Below are positions 11,577-23,127 of a DNA stretch of 64,000 nt, piece by piece. The position numbers and the translations under genes are program-made. The notes under the pieces were generated by a model, which worked only from the letters and a program-made list of their open reading frames with translations, did no database searches and had not been told where the DNA came from. Position 1 is the first letter of the stretch, and each line of letters starts with the position of its first letter. The stretch spans positions 10,801,501 through 10,865,500 of the forward strand of contig OX031060.1 in NCBI GenBank assembly GCA_943736015.1, written 5' to 3'. Source of the stretch: Tridacna crocea (taxonomy: Eukaryota; Mollusca; Bivalvia; Cardiida; Cardiidae).

Positions 11577-11645
11577 GTATTAACCTAGGTCAGTCTGCAC
11601 AGTTCTCCACAGGTTGATCTGGGTCACAATGTCGTTATTGGTTAA
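11577..11645. repeat. Short GATCAGCCTG-type palindromic repeat
   Basis: CAGTCTGCACAGTTCTCCACAG, same family as 12560-12790 and 17441-17652. Confidence 0.45.
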
Positions 11646-12325
11646 TTTTCTGCATGTTCTTACAAACAAAGTCCATAACAAAGAAACAAATGAACAAATG
11701 TATAGCTGAAACACAAACTGCCTCTGGCGGATCTCAAATCCATGAAAGGTAAATACCCTCTTTTTTCGAGGTTTAAAAGACCAATACCATAACCACTGAG
11801 CCAAAGAGATATCTCTCCAATGCCGTGGTCAGGTATTGTATGTAAATCTGGACGAAGCTATGCATAAAGGAGTGGTCTCCCGTAACAATATCTGCAGCCG
11901 GTTGTGATAAAAATGGATTTTATGGTTCCATAATTATTATAATGACTTGCTAACTATGATGTATCACATGGAAAGGCATCAAGCCCCCTTTTGCAAGAGC
12001 ACAGCTGAAATATATTTATGAAAAGTTACTCCAGAGAGGGTCATCAACTCCCTGATTTAGAACTAGTAATTACCGGTACTATACCATACACATAGTGATT
12101 GTTGCCATTCTAATTGATATAATTTTGAAAAAAAAAAAAACATTTTAAACATACGTATTATGTATATTAAGATCTTATCAGAAAATCAGGTTAGTTTAAT
12201 CAAATGAATTTAATACCCCCCCAAAAAAAGAAAAAAAATATAAATCTGCATTCCTTGTTTCAAAACCTAAACATCTTAAAATAAATTTACTTGATAGAAA
12301 TACTTGAAGATGCATGTACATCGAG

Positions 12326-12547
12326 ATAACCCTTTACCCCATAAGGCATTTCTATGGTATCTCTAATTGACCCTAAATAACAACAAGGATGAAGCTGTTT
12401 CTTATATGACACCTTTTGGTAGCATAGAAAATATTGTGGTAAAAGGTGAAATTGCTCGTCATAAGCAATTTCACCTTTTGCCACAATGTTTTTCAAAGGC
12501 TCCTATAAGCAATGCATAGAAATGAGTATCTATCGAGTAAAGGGTTA
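12326..12547. mobile_element. Variant hairpin MITE subfamily
   Basis: Ends TAACCCTTTAC...GTAAAGGGTTAA. The core is a different palindrome, AAAAGGTGAAATTGCTCGTC and its reverse complement. The hairpin architecture matches the main family but the arms differ. Related cores occur at 21170-21386. Confidence 0.65.
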
Positions 12548-12555
12548 ATATAATA

Positions 12556-12790
12556 TGGCCTGCAAAAGGCAAAAAGGGGCATTGAGACATTTGCATAAAG
12601 TATTGTCTAGGATCAGCCTCCTGATCCATGCAGGCTAAGCCGATTTGACACTCCAGATTTTTTTGCAATTTTCTGTTTTGCACAAATCTATTGTAGCACA
12701 AAATTTAATGTAGTCATCATGTGCCATCTTAGATTAGTCTATGCAGACTGCCCAAATGTCTGCAAATGTCCGAATGCCCTTTTTTGCATA
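12556..12790. repeat. GATCAGCCTG-type repeats, two copies
   Basis: AGGGGCATTGAGACATTTGC...CAGCCTCCTGATCCATGCAG, then a second, more diverged copy (GTCTATGCAGACTGCCC). Confidence 0.5.
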
Positions 12791-14025
12791 TTTCAAGCCA
12801 TGTGAGGTCTCAAAAAATTACTCTGTATTCTCATATTTAATCTACCATAAACTTTGAAAAGATATGGTAATATCCCTGTTTCCAACACTACTACCTTTTT
12901 TTTTTAAAAAAATTCATTGATAAATAAAAGAATGTTAAAGCATTTGCAAAAAAAGGTTATTAAGTCTCATTAGGTTGCATTTATGTCATATTAGTTATGC
13001 CATTGTGGAAATAATAAAAATTTACAATCAATAGTTTGTCATAAAATGGATACATATGTTCTGATTTTATACTCCATTTCATTCTGTTTTCATTTCTTCT
13101 TTTCAGTAATTATCAGGTAACAGTTGTTCTAATATCAAAATTACCTGTGCAAAAATTCTGCATATCTTAGGTATACTTTATTGGTTTTTGTTTGTTTGTT
13201 TTTTGTTTCCATTAACTAAGATAGTATCATCGAGAGTCTTAGACTTCCTCAAATCTTTCAACTTTATTTCATTAACCCTTGAATTAAACCTTGGAACTAT
13301 AAATGGTCGTTTTGTGCTACCCATACATTTTATTCATGTACAGATAACTTTATAGGTGTTCCATAAACAGTTTACTTCAATCAGCCGATAGTATTATCCA
13401 CAGAAATTTTTCAATAAATTATATGTATATCTTTATGAAAGAAATAAAGATTGATTGTTTCACTTTTTGTAGGCCCGATAGGTCAGTAGAGACTGACAGT
13501 TTTACAGCAATAGAAAATTTAAAAAATAATATAATATACATGTATAAAAGATTTTTTCTAAATGAAAATGTTAATATGAGAAACTAATGCCTTCATGCAT
13601 GCATTATCTGGAAGATTTGGCCTTTGATGTCATCACGAGGAATGGCCTTTTCTGTGTGAGAAATAAAAACTTTAAACACACTACCAAAAGCAAACACTCA
13701 AAATGGTGAAAAAATGAAAATGTAAAATTGCAAGTCAAAGCCATTCCCAAGTTGTAAGACAAATGAAACAGCAAAAAAAAAAAAATCATGCAAACCTATC
13801 ACAGTAACCTAGAAAGTATTTCAAATAGTGCATTTTAAAAGACCTTTAGTACATAATTATGTCATGTACCACAAAAATAACACACATGCATGTGCGGAAA
13901 AAACTCAAGGAATTTCATATTCTGTTTCTCCTCATGCTAGCTGCAACAATAATTAGGAAAGAAAAATTCAGTTGTATATCATGTCTCTCATACAAAGTTG
14001 ATATACGACCAGCGTGTACCTGTAT
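12791..14025. other. AT-rich intron without a supported gene
   Basis: Unique AT-rich DNA in intron 6 of the large gene, with T and A runs. Apart from the weak candidate at 13607-13663, nothing coding or structured is evident. Confidence 0.6.
13607..13663 (-). other. Weak candidate alternative terminal exon
   Basis: After a TTATTTCTCACACAG acceptor, the phase left by exon 6 gives E-KAIPRDDIKGQIFQIMHA and then TGA. A main-path exon 7 already joins in the correct phase and no donor is present here, so at best this is an alternative 3' end. It may be chance. Confidence 0.15.
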
Positions 14026-14254
14026 TTAACTCTTTACCACACTATCCCGACTTTTAACGACCCTGGAGTAGAGAGCTTTTGGAAACATTATGGGAAAAGG
14101 AGAAAATGCTGGTAACCAGCATTTTCTCCTTTTCCCACAATGTTTTCTACCATGTCACATACAGATTTCATCATCTGAGTCACATTTAATTTGTTGTCAG
14201 CAAAAACTTTCAATTTGGACAAGTCTAAAATTTTGTTGTTTGGTAATGAGTTAA
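14026..14254 (+). mobile_element. TTAA-MITE copy, complete
   Basis: Perfect hairpin and both TTAA ends. Confidence 0.85.
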
Positions 14255-14556
14255 AGGGTACATCACCTGAACTCTAGTTTCCTTCTTCATTTTCCCTTTT
14301 TCGCTTACTACATGTACTTTTATATCAAAGAAATTAAGTAAAAGAAAGCAAAAAAACTTCTACTTGTATATACCAGTATAAATATTTGAATGAACATAAA
14401 CAAATGTGTCTAGTAATCAAGTAATCAATTGTTTATCCTGTCTCTTATTTTGTATCTTTTCCTTGGAAATTCTGCTGGGAACATTACTATTTATATCAAT
14501 ATCTTGAAAATCATGATGATTCACATGTATACATATTTTCTAAATTTGCTACAAAC

Positions 14557-15942
14557 CTTCATCCTTGTTTTTATCATCTGTTTCAAATTTGGTTGTTTCT
14601 TTTGGTTCTTCCAATTCTTCTGGTTGTTCTACCTCAAAGTTCTCTGTTTCATTTTCTCCCGCATCACTGTTTATCATCACATCTGCCTCATTTGTTTCAT
14701 TTGAATTGTCTTTGTCCTGAATCACATTTGATGTATCATTCACTTTTTCTTCCACTTCTATCAGTTCCTGTATTAAATGCTCGTCTACGTAAGTTCCTGA
14801 ATCAGAATCAGAGTCAGTATCAGCAACATCTGCTTTTGCTTCAATTTGTTCAACTTCTTCATTGCACTCTTTGATATCTCTTAGCAAGGCCTCTTCTTGG
14901 ATGACCTCATCATAATCATCAAATATTTCATTTTCAACAGTTTCATCTTGGTAAATGTCGGGATTCATCTCACTTTCTGGTCTTTGATGAAAGTATGTAG
15001 CATCATTGTCATCTACTTGATGGTCTTTCTTTGCCATATTTGACATTGCAGGTTCTGTTTCATTCTCCACAGTTGACCAATTTGTCATGTTAGGTGTAAA
15101 AGTACTAGAATATAACAAGTTATGTTGTCTTGACAAACCACTATTTCCCTCTGTCTCATCCTTCACTAAGAATGGACGTGTTTTTTCTGCATGACTGCTC
15201 TTTGGCCTACTTCTTGGACCTTGCATTGCATACTTTAATTTTTCTGGATCAAATGCTATTGCAGCCGACAAAGACTTACGTCTCTTGAATAACAGACCAT
15301 TCCTGTTTGTTGAGGTATTCTGCTTTTGTTTATTGAAAGACTGGAGTGAAATAACAGCAGGGACATGTTTAGCACCTGAATCACCTGAAGCTGGACTATC
15401 TGAAACATCATTTCTGTGTTCAAAATCAACAAATTCTTTGTCTCTATTATGTTTGTGTTGTGTTTCATGTCTATTTGCAACACCTGCATTTGATATTTTA
15501 TACAATGCCTCATTTGTTTGCTGTATTTGTGTGACATGTTCAGTCCAATGCCCATTTTCCATCTCCCCATCTGTATACATAACATGTTTCTCTTTCTTTC
15601 CTTCCTCTTGAGTTTCTTCAGTTATTTGGTTCATAACCTGACCTGTGCTTTGTGCAAACCCATCACCCCTAGAGTTAACATCACAATGTTTACCTTCACC
15701 TCTCTGAGAATTTCTACCTTGACTTAAAAGTTCCGATCCAGTAATAAATGATCGTTCCTTAAACCTTCTACGTTTATTACCCTCATCTGTTTCCCAGTCA
15801 TCGCTGGAACCTCTAAAGAATTTATCAATAAGCAGTTCATCTGTAGAGTTTTCTGGAGTCCACGGTTTCTTACCCAACCCGGAAGATGTAACACTATGTA
15901 GGCTATAATCAATGTCAGACTGTATGTCATCATCATCGTTTA
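14557..15942 (-). CDS. Unrecognised acidic-protein gene, exon 6 (large)
   Basis: The largest exon: 1386 bp, phase 1 in and out (2 + 461 codons + 1). The acceptor is ATAGTTTCAG|TA and the donor GATGAAG|GTTTGT. It covers about residues 303-765. Composition is Asp/Glu/Ser/Asn rich, predicted mostly disordered. Visible features are an acidic start (NDDDD), a basic NLS-like KRRRFK near residue 359, a second basic patch (LFKRRKSLS) in the middle, and an acidic heptad-like stretch (EEALLRDIKECNEEVEQIEA) toward the end that could form a coiled coil. No enzyme motif is visible. A MITE begins only 30 bp upstream of the acceptor. Confidence 0.85.
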
Positions 15943-15971
15943 CTGAAACTATAGATAACTTTTTATGTTTT

Positions 15972-16200
15972 TCCCTTTTACCAAATGACAAAATTTTAAA
16001 TTGGTCCAAATTAGAAGCACTTGCAAATGACAAATAAATGCAACTCAAAAATTAAAATTGGTTTCCAGCAGGGTAGAAAACATTGTGGGAAGAAGGAGAA
16101 AATGCTGGTTACCAGCATTTTCTCCTTTTTTCCAACAATGTTTTCAAAAGGCTTCTATCTCAGGGTCATAAAAACTAGGGATTGCTTGGTAAAGGGTTAT
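15972..16200 (-). mobile_element. TTAA-MITE copy next to exon 6
   Basis: Its end lies 30 bp upstream of the exon 6 acceptor, so the branch point may be inside MITE sequence. Confidence 0.8.
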
Positions 16201-16428
16201 ATGAAATCAAAACTAAAACATTTCTCTTGAAAAGTCCCTGAAAAAGCAAAATTGTTGCAACAAAACAGAAATAGCTGGTATCAAGGTTTTTTAAGACAAT
16301 CCCAGTATAAAAGTCACACGAAATTTGTCATTCTGTGAATGTTTTTAATTTATCCTAAACCCACATTGTAGCATCAAATTTATGCCATACCACGATATTT
16401 TTGTGATAAACTCTTTGCCAGACAATCC

Positions 16429-16816
16429 CATCTTCGTGAGCCAAGTTTACGATCACTACGTGGATCTTACCTTGGCTGACTGAGCCCGATTTCAAGATTC
16501 CTCTATTGGATGCTGATTATTACTCCCCTTTACATCATGTTTCTAAAAGCAAATGAAATATCGTTTTACAAACCGCTAACGAATACACATGAAGCGATAA
16601 GCAGATATCCACTTGGGTTTCCATGTTTTACCTTTAATTCGAAAGGTAGAGACCATGTTCTATTTTTATCAAAGATGAAACGCTACGAGCAATTTCATTC
16701 GTTGCAGCTAGAGCTGGCTGCATCCAATGAAAAGGCGTATCGGGGGTTGTAAAAATCAAGCTCAATCCGCCAAGGTAAGATCCACGTAGTGATCGTAAAC
16801 TTGGCTCGCGAAGATG
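16429..16816. mobile_element. MITE with long TIRs and 8-bp TSD
   Basis: The ends CATCTTCGTGAGCCAAG and CTTGGCTCGCGAAGATG are part of about 48-bp inverted repeats. It is flanked by a perfect 8-bp duplication, GACAATCC (16421-16428, 16817-16824). It sits in an old TTAA-MITE left arm. A second copy is at 32371-32922. The 8-bp duplication suggests a hAT-type transposase. Confidence 0.78.
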
Positions 16817-16824
16817 GACAATCC

Positions 16825-17380
16825 ATGAGTTGAACAAATTGCAAAAAGTATTCTTTCCAGCACACTGGAAAAAGCAGAAAATGCTGATGAATTTTCCCTC
16901 TTGTGCTTCCTTTCTTTCAAAAACATTGTTATTATTATTATTTCAGCAGCATCTGGTTTGAAGTCTGCAAAATTTTAATGCTTTCAAACTGGACAAGTCT
17001 AGTATTTTGTTGTCTGATAAGAGATACATAGAAATACAAGCAACACCAAAATCTTGCAATGAATGCACACCTCTCTTTTACAATGTTTTCTATCCCACTG
17101 AGCATGTATACTTTGTCTTGAGTCGGACTTACTTTGTCATCTAAACATGCATTCAAGAGAAAAAGTTTGGAAGGTTTTGAAAGAATAAAGTATGTGTATT
17201 TTTCAGAACATTGTGATCTACAAAAAAAGGATGTTGAAATACCGGATACTTGTAGAAAGATTATGTTTTAATGATCCTGAGGAAAAAGGCCTTTGAAAAC
17301 ATTTAGTGAAATAGAAAAAATATTGGTAACCTGCATTTACTCTTTATCCCCCACAATTTTTTGACACCTGTTTATGACAA
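16825..17380. mobile_element. Eroded TTAA-MITE remnants
   Basis: Recognisable pieces: GAAAATGCTGATG (16877), the right arm near 16960-17025 (GGACAAGTCTAGTATTTTGT), and another old copy around 17260-17380. Confidence 0.45.
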
Positions 17381-17440
17381 TTCCACCTTAAAAGGTTTAT
17401 GAATTTGTCATATGACTTGCAACACGAGAAAAGGGGCATT

Positions 17441-17652
17441 CTGATTTGCGTAAAGTGTCATCTTGGATCAGCCTGCGCAATCTGCACAGGCTAATCCGAG
17501 ATGGCACTTTACAAGGACCTTAGATTTTGTTCTTCATTTGACAGAAAATAACATAAAAGTGAAAAAGTGTCATTTTGGATCAGCCTGCACTGACTGTGGA
17601 GGCTGATCAGAAATGACACTTTACGCAAATGTCCTAATGCCCCTTTAATTAA
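17441..17652. repeat. Palindromic GATCAGCCTGCGCA repeat
   Basis: Starts AAAAGGGGCATTCTGATTTG and ends, inverted, GTCCTAATGCCCCTTT. Two inner palindromes (GATCAGCCTGCGCAATCTGC..., GATCAGCCTGCACTGACTG). It behaves as a TIR-bounded MITE. This type is abundant in some bivalve genomes (from memory, notably Dreissena). Confidence 0.65.
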
Positions 17653-17883
17653 GATAACTCTGAAATTGTGTTGCATGGTGTAACTTTCTGAAAAAACATT
17701 TTGTAGTATACCCTAGACAATACATTTGTCCAGAATTAGGTAAAGGAAGAATCATAAAATGTAGAGGTTTATAATTCAATCAGGAATATCCATCAAAAGT
17801 CTCCTAAGTGACACACAAAAAAACATGCATGTAGAAGACGCCATGCTAAAAAACCATTGAACAGAGGTGTTACGAATTCTTAC

Positions 17884-17984
17884 ACTGTGATGAAGGACGT
17901 CCAAGATAACTGGTGGACTTCAACGATGCCGTCAGTTGTTTCGATGATAAGACTCTGTGACTTGATCGTGGTGTAGAAGGCAGT
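17884..17984 (-). CDS. Unrecognised acidic-protein gene, exon 5
   Basis: 101 bp, phase 2 in, phase 1 out. The acceptor is CTTTTTGCAG|A and the donor TCACAGT|GTAAGA. The 33 whole codons are Ser/Thr/Arg rich (LPSTPRSSHRVLSSKQ...), resembling a basic, disordered, possibly phosphorylated linker. It was found by splice-site reading, since no long open frame marks it. Support comes from phase agreement with exons 4 and 6. Confidence 0.68.
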
Positions 17985-18230
17985 CTGCAAAAAGAGGATT
18001 ATATCAATCAATTCTTTATTGGTCACAATGAGATTCTCTTTAAAAGTGAAAAACTACTTTTCTCTGTTCTTAAATGTTGAAATACACTGCTCAAAAGAAT
18101 AAAAGGATCAAACAAATGCTGAAATTCAAATCTTTCACTTTGCTAAACACTAGGTCTTTGTGCTCTGAAAAGCATCAGATTACATTCTTACTAGACAAGA
18201 TGACTCATTAGTTTTCTCTTTTAATTCATC

Positions 18231-18460
18231 TTAACTCTTTACCAAATGACAAAAATTATAGACTGCTCCAAATTGAAAGCATTTACAGGTAACAAAACAA
18301 ATGTGGCTCAAAAATTGAAATTTGTTTTGGGAAGGGTGGAAAACATTGTGGGAAAAGGAGAAAATGCTGGTTGCCAGCATTTTCTCCTTTTCCCACAATG
18401 TTTTCTAAAAAGTTCTTTTTAAGGGTCGTTAAAAGTCGGGATTGTGTGGTAAAGAGTTAA
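18231..18460 (-). mobile_element. TTAA-MITE copy, complete
   Basis: Near-consensus minus copy with both TTAA ends. Confidence 0.87.
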
Positions 18461-18701
18461 ATGCTGATAAGCCATGTTAAGAAGAAATTCAAGAATTTTT
18501 TTTCTCTTTTTCTTTTGTTAAACAGCTCATATTTTCTTAAATCTTTCGATCTGGACAAGTCCAAATTGCTATCTGGTTAGGACTTAAATTTCTATTCGAA
18601 AGATGTACCTTTCTTCAACTAATCTCACACTCAAAATTTGTTATCAATATTGAACTACGTGCTCACTCTTCACAAAGAGACAAAATTTTTAGACTTGGGT
18701 C

Positions 18702-18920
18702 TTAACCTTTTACCAAACAACAAAATTTTGGATAAGTCCTAATTGAAAGCATTTGCAGACAACAAAATAAATTTGAATCAAAAATTGAATTGGAAAGGGT
18801 AGAAAACATTGTAGGAAAAGGAGAAAATGCTGGTTACCAGTATTTTCTCCTTTTCCCATGTGTTCAAAGGCTTTTTTTCTTGGGGTCGTTAAAAGTTGTG
18901 ATTGTGTGGTAAAGAGTTAA
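18702..18920 (-). mobile_element. TTAA-MITE copy
   Basis: A few bases lost near the hairpin's far side (CCCATGTGTTCAAAGG). Confidence 0.82.
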
Positions 18921-18984
18921 TTGAAAGCATTTGCAGGTGATAAATAAAATTTGACTCAAATAATTGAATTTGTCTGTGGTGGAA

Positions 18985-19357
18985 CAGGTTTAATGACCCT
19001 GTGAGTGACAACCTTTGAAAATATTGTGGGAAATGGAAAAATGCTGGTAACTAGCATTTTCTCTCTTTCCTACAATGTTTTCTATACTACCAGAGAGCTT
19101 AAGCTTTCTAAAAGAGTTAAACCTGTACAAAATGTAGGCAGATACAAATCAGATAAGCTTAAAATTATGGAAGTTGCTTTGATAGGGTAGAAAACATTGT
19201 GGTAAAAGAAGAAAATACTGGTAACCAGCATTTTCTCCTTTTTCCCACAATGTTTTCTATTCAATTAAAGGTAAATTTAATGATTTTCTAACCCTTGATA
19301 GGCAACTGCAAAATGCTCTAAATCTGGACATTTTTTAATATTTTGTTGTGTGGTAAA
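18985..19357 (+). mobile_element. Two partial TTAA-MITE copies
   Basis: A left half (18985-19100) and a hairpin plus right arm (19186-19357), separated by unrelated DNA. Confidence 0.55.
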
Positions 19358-19369
19358 AAATAAAACAAT

Positions 19370-19437
19370 AGGTGAGTGTAACACTCTTCTAAGTGCCTGT
19401 ACTTGTACAGGCACTAAGAATAGTGTTGCACTCACCT
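19370..19437. repeat. Near-perfect 33-bp-arm hairpin
   Basis: AGGTGAGTGTAACACTCTTC...CTGTAC, a 2-base loop, then its inverse with four mismatches. Between two MITE remnants. Confidence 0.75.
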
Positions 19438-19499
19438 TTCGAAAAAGGCTTCTTTCTCACAGCTGTTAAAACTAAGAATTATGGGATAAGGCGTTAAAA

Positions 19500-19984
19500 A
19501 CATGTTGTGGAAATGGAGAAAATGCTGGTAACCAACATGTTCTCTTTTTCTTACAATGTTTTCTACCCTATCAATGGCAACTTCCTTAATTTTAAGCCCA
19601 TTTAATGTGACATTTGTCTATACTTTCTATTTGGACAAGTCCAAAATTTTGTCATGTCGTAAGGGACTAGTCTTAAACTTAGTCCTTTGATAAAGGTGGA
19701 GGGAATGACAGATTTTATCACTGTTATAAGAGCTAATCAATATGAAAATCTGTGAGAGAGATTATCAATAAACCTGCAAGGACATTTTCTCCTCTCCTGA
19801 TAACCCTCTTGTATCTCTAAAACTTGACTTTTAACCCTTTACCACACAATCAAGACTTTTAACAAACCAATGCAAGAAGACTTTCACAGAGCAAATTTTG
19901 AATTTTCAGTCACGTTTATTGTGTCGTCTGCAAATGCTTTCAATTTGGACCAGTCTAAAATTTTGTCGTTTGGCAATGAGTTAG
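19500..19984 (+). mobile_element. TTAA-MITE remnants
   Basis: 19500-19670 is diverged; 19831-19984 keeps both ends but has lost the hairpin, joining GAAGACTTTC directly to the right arm. Confidence 0.6.
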
Positions 19985-20111
19985 TGCTGTTTTCAACATT
20001 ATTTCAGTCATATCACAGTGGCCAGTGTGCCTATCCATGGTTTCTTGAAGTTGCTGAAGGTTTAACTCTGCACAATATTCTTTCCAAGCCACTGGCTGCT
20101 TTCTGTGAAGG

Positions 20112-20216
20112 CTAGAAAACATTGTGGGAAATGGAGAAAATGCTGGTAACCCACAATGTTTTCTAAAGGCTTCTTTCTTAGGGGCGTCAAAAGTAGGGAT
20201 GTGTGGTAATGGGTAA
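20112..20216 (-). mobile_element. TTAA-MITE fragment with shortened hairpin
   Basis: CATTGTGGGAAATGGAG...GGTAACCCACAATG: the second stem arm is collapsed. Upstream, 19990-20110 resembles the inverted 3' part of the SINE at 33960-34170. Confidence 0.55.
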
Positions 20217-20465
20217 AACGCCTTACAATCAATCATACAATTAAAGAGATTACCCCTTCCCCCATCTCCAGGTAATATTTCAAACCCTTGTGAGCCATTG
20301 CAAGTTAACTCTTTCTTACCACAGACAGTACCAGAAGCTTTTGTGCAATCTGATCTCTGATCTACATTATCCATAGAATAGGTCAGAGCTGTCTATTGAT
20401 CTTGCAGCTGAATTGTATTTGTCGTCTTTGAGAAAATGCACTTTATTCATTCAGTAGTGAAAGAC

Positions 20466-20790
20466 TTAACTCTTTACCAAACAGCAGAGCCCTAGTAGCT
20501 CAGTCGGTAATGTACAGGACTCGAGAACAGGGGGTTGTGGGTTCGGCCAATTTCTTTCCGAGGATTAATGATAGTCACTGTGACAGGATTCATTCCCCTT
20601 TCACCGCTGATCATCGTTTTGACAGTGGTTATGTGGGAAAGCATTTTTTGCTAAAATAGGGATTTCAATGTGTAATAGGACAGAAAACATTCTGGAAAAA
20701 GGAGAAAATGCTGAAACAGCATTTTTCTCCTTTTCCAACAATGTTCTTGAAAGCTTTCTTCCTTTGGGTCGGCAAAGGAATGTGTGGTTA
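20466..20790 (-). mobile_element. TTAA-MITE interrupted by a SINE
   Basis: The end TTAACTCTTTACCAAACAGC is separated from its hairpin (from 20683) by the SINE at 20487-20675. Confidence 0.6.
20487..20675 (+). mobile_element. tRNA-derived SINE
   Basis: The head is tRNA-like: A-box TAGCTCAGTCGG (20495-20506) and B-box GGTTCGGCC (20540-20548) at tRNA spacing. The body (TTCTTTCCGAGGATTAATG, TGGTTATGTGGGAAAGC) is shared with 33960-34170. Not a functional tRNA: no acceptor stem pairing. Confidence 0.7.
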
Positions 20791-20798
20791 AGGCTTTA

Positions 20799-20965
20799 GC
20801 CTTTACTTAACAATTAATCCAGACATTAAACAATCCTGAGAAAGAAGCCTATAGAAAACATTGTGGGCAAATGAGAAAATGCTTGTAACTAGCATTTTTC
20901 TCCTTTTCCCACAATATATAATTTTCCTATCAAAATCAGAAATCATCATATTTCCAAGATTTTAT
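20799..20965 (+). mobile_element. Diverged TTAA-MITE copy
   Basis: Left arm and hairpin (GGGCAAATGAGAAAATGC) are present; the right arm is lost. Confidence 0.5.
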
Positions 20966-20969
20966 TTGT

Positions 20970-21112
20970 ACAACTGCCTTCTTCAAGTGTAATTATAATA
21001 ATCTACACGAGCTTTTGGCGTTACAAACGCCTTCTTCAAGTCTAATTATAAATTAACAATCTGCATGAGCTTTCGGCTACACAACTGGCTTCTTGAAAAG
21101 TCTTGAAATCTC
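20970..21112. repeat. Two related ~65-bp units
   Basis: GCCTTCTTCAAGTGTAATTA...CACGAGCTTTTGGCGTTACA is repeated as ...CATGAGCTTTCGGCTACACA. Confidence 0.5.
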
Positions 21113-21169
21113 TAAAATGTCTTCGACTGGGTAGAGTAATTTGTGGTAAAAGGAGAAAATGCATGTTAA

Positions 21170-21386
21170 TTAACCCTTTCCCAAACAAGCCCTGGTTTTT
21201 ACTTTGTCTGCAGTCTTTTGAAAACACTGCGGAAAAAAGGAGAAATTGCTCGTCACGAGCAATTTCTCCCTTTCCCACAGTGTTTTCTACCCTTTTTGAG
21301 AACTTTCTGCCATTTTCTCAAAATCTAAAATTGTCGTCTGCAAACTCTTTCAGTTTGGAAGAGTCAAAAATTTGGGAAAGGGTTAA
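21170..21386 (+). mobile_element. Variant-core hairpin MITE
   Basis: Ends TTAACCCTTTCCCAAAC...GGGAAAGGGTTAA. Core GGAGAAATTGCTCGTCACGA, an intermediate between the main family and 12326-12547. A half-hairpin (GTGGTAAAAGGAGAAAATGC) lies directly to its left, as if it inserted into an older copy. Confidence 0.65.
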
Positions 21387-22187
21387 AGGAATTTCTTGTT
21401 TCCCAGAATGCTTTAATTTCAAAAATCTTTCTCAAATGGATTGTTATTAATTATCATATTTGAAATGACCTGAAAGTACCTTTGCATTTGTTTTTTGAAT
21501 GTGTATGATTTGAAATGCATGTGCATGCACAAGGAATGAAAATATCTTGAAATCACTTGTATTATGTAAAAGCATTATGGTGTTTGAAATGCGAGATACA
21601 TGCGTTATCTGCACATGTCATATTCTTCGAAGATTCGACCTGTCTGCTATGACGCATCACCCATACCCCGTATACTTGGGGAAAGTAGGGCTTATATCAA
21701 AGCTATAAGCCCATTACTCAAGCATGTACAGACTGTTTTTATAAATGATGGGTGCACAGGTTACATGCCAGCCGATCATAATTGAATGAATGGCACCAGG
21801 TTGCATTTTATTGAGTTTGATTTGAAATTCAAAGTAACAGTAACTGTTGTTATTTCGAAATATTACTCTGTTCCTGTACCCAGAATGCCCAAATTAGATG
21901 CAAACTAGCGGGCGATAATGGAGCTATATGAATCAGTAAATACCATCCAGTACAATGTTTAAATCTCTACAGACAGAAACAATGTTGTTAATTATTGACA
22001 AACCCATGAAAGCCACAAGCCTAATCTAAATGGGGGAAAAGTATTTGAAGATTAGGATAAGTGAATTTACATATTTTAATTCCGACATAATCTCCCAAAT
22101 CAATAACTGCACCCAATAATATTTTTGTGTATATTTTATAACACTTGACAAGGCAGTGAAAATTACCAGGGACATGCTGAAAGTGTT

Positions 22188-22437
22188 TTAACCCTTTACC
22201 ACGCAATCCGACTTTTAATGCCATCCCCCCATCCACCCACCCCCGCCCAGATTGAAGCCTTCTGAAAACATTATGGGAAGAGGAGAAAATGCTGGAAACC
22301 AGCATTTTCTCCTTTTTCCACAATATTTTGCATTCTTCTGAAGCCAAGTTTCAATTTTTGAATAACGTTTATTTTGTCATCTTCCAATGCTTTCAATTTG
22401 GACAAGTCTAAAATTTTGTTGTTTGGTAAAAAGTTAA
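22188..22437 (+). mobile_element. TTAA-MITE copy with C-rich insertion
   Basis: The left arm carries an extra CCCCCCATCCACCCACCCCC tract; otherwise complete. Confidence 0.8.
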
Positions 22438-23127
22438 CTCTTTATCAAACTATACCAATTTTTGGACTGTTTTGATGATATCTATCATCCCTATTCTAAT
22501 TTGATCCCACATAATTTTCACATATTATTGATAACAATCTAATAATACCCAGAAACCTGTCTAAAATTCCAGTGGGAAATCCTTAAAGGTGGGTATTCAG
22601 AATTTTTACATCTCACCAAATTAAAAAAATATATATATCACTGAAATTTATATGAAAAAAAAAATACAAATCATCAATAATTGAAACTCATAGAATTACA
22701 AAAAAAAAAAAATTATGGTGTTTCCTCAAAAGGCTGCATAGCCACTTAAGGTATTTTTAGATTTCACGCCAAAAGTCAATAAAGCATTGTGGGAATGTCA
22801 ATTGACTGGCAGTGACTAATAACACTTAAATTCCATTACATAAAAAACATGTAGTAATTATTTTCCATAATTTTTTCTTCAAACGCTATGTTTAAAACTT
22901 TGTCTGTGTATTTCTGTATGTAAATGAGCAAACTGATCATCTAAAAATAGAATGTGTCTCCCGTTGGTGTCAACCTGGGTCCTAGTAAATCCCTAGTTTC
23001 TCGTGTTGTTGGATGGTTTTTGACTACTGGGGTTTTATGAACGCAAATTTAAAGGCTTTGGGAGTATAAGGATGATTTTTTTTGGATTTTTGAAAAATTT
23101 TCGTCCCAAAAATCTGAAGGGCCACCT
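22438..23127. other. AT-rich intron sequence, nothing coding seen
   Basis: Intron 4 DNA with A-runs; no MITE ends, no splice-bounded frame. Confidence 0.6.

Noticed and set aside
20487..20550. tRNA gene
   Set aside because: A and B boxes are present but no acceptor stem pairing, and the sequence continues as a SINE.
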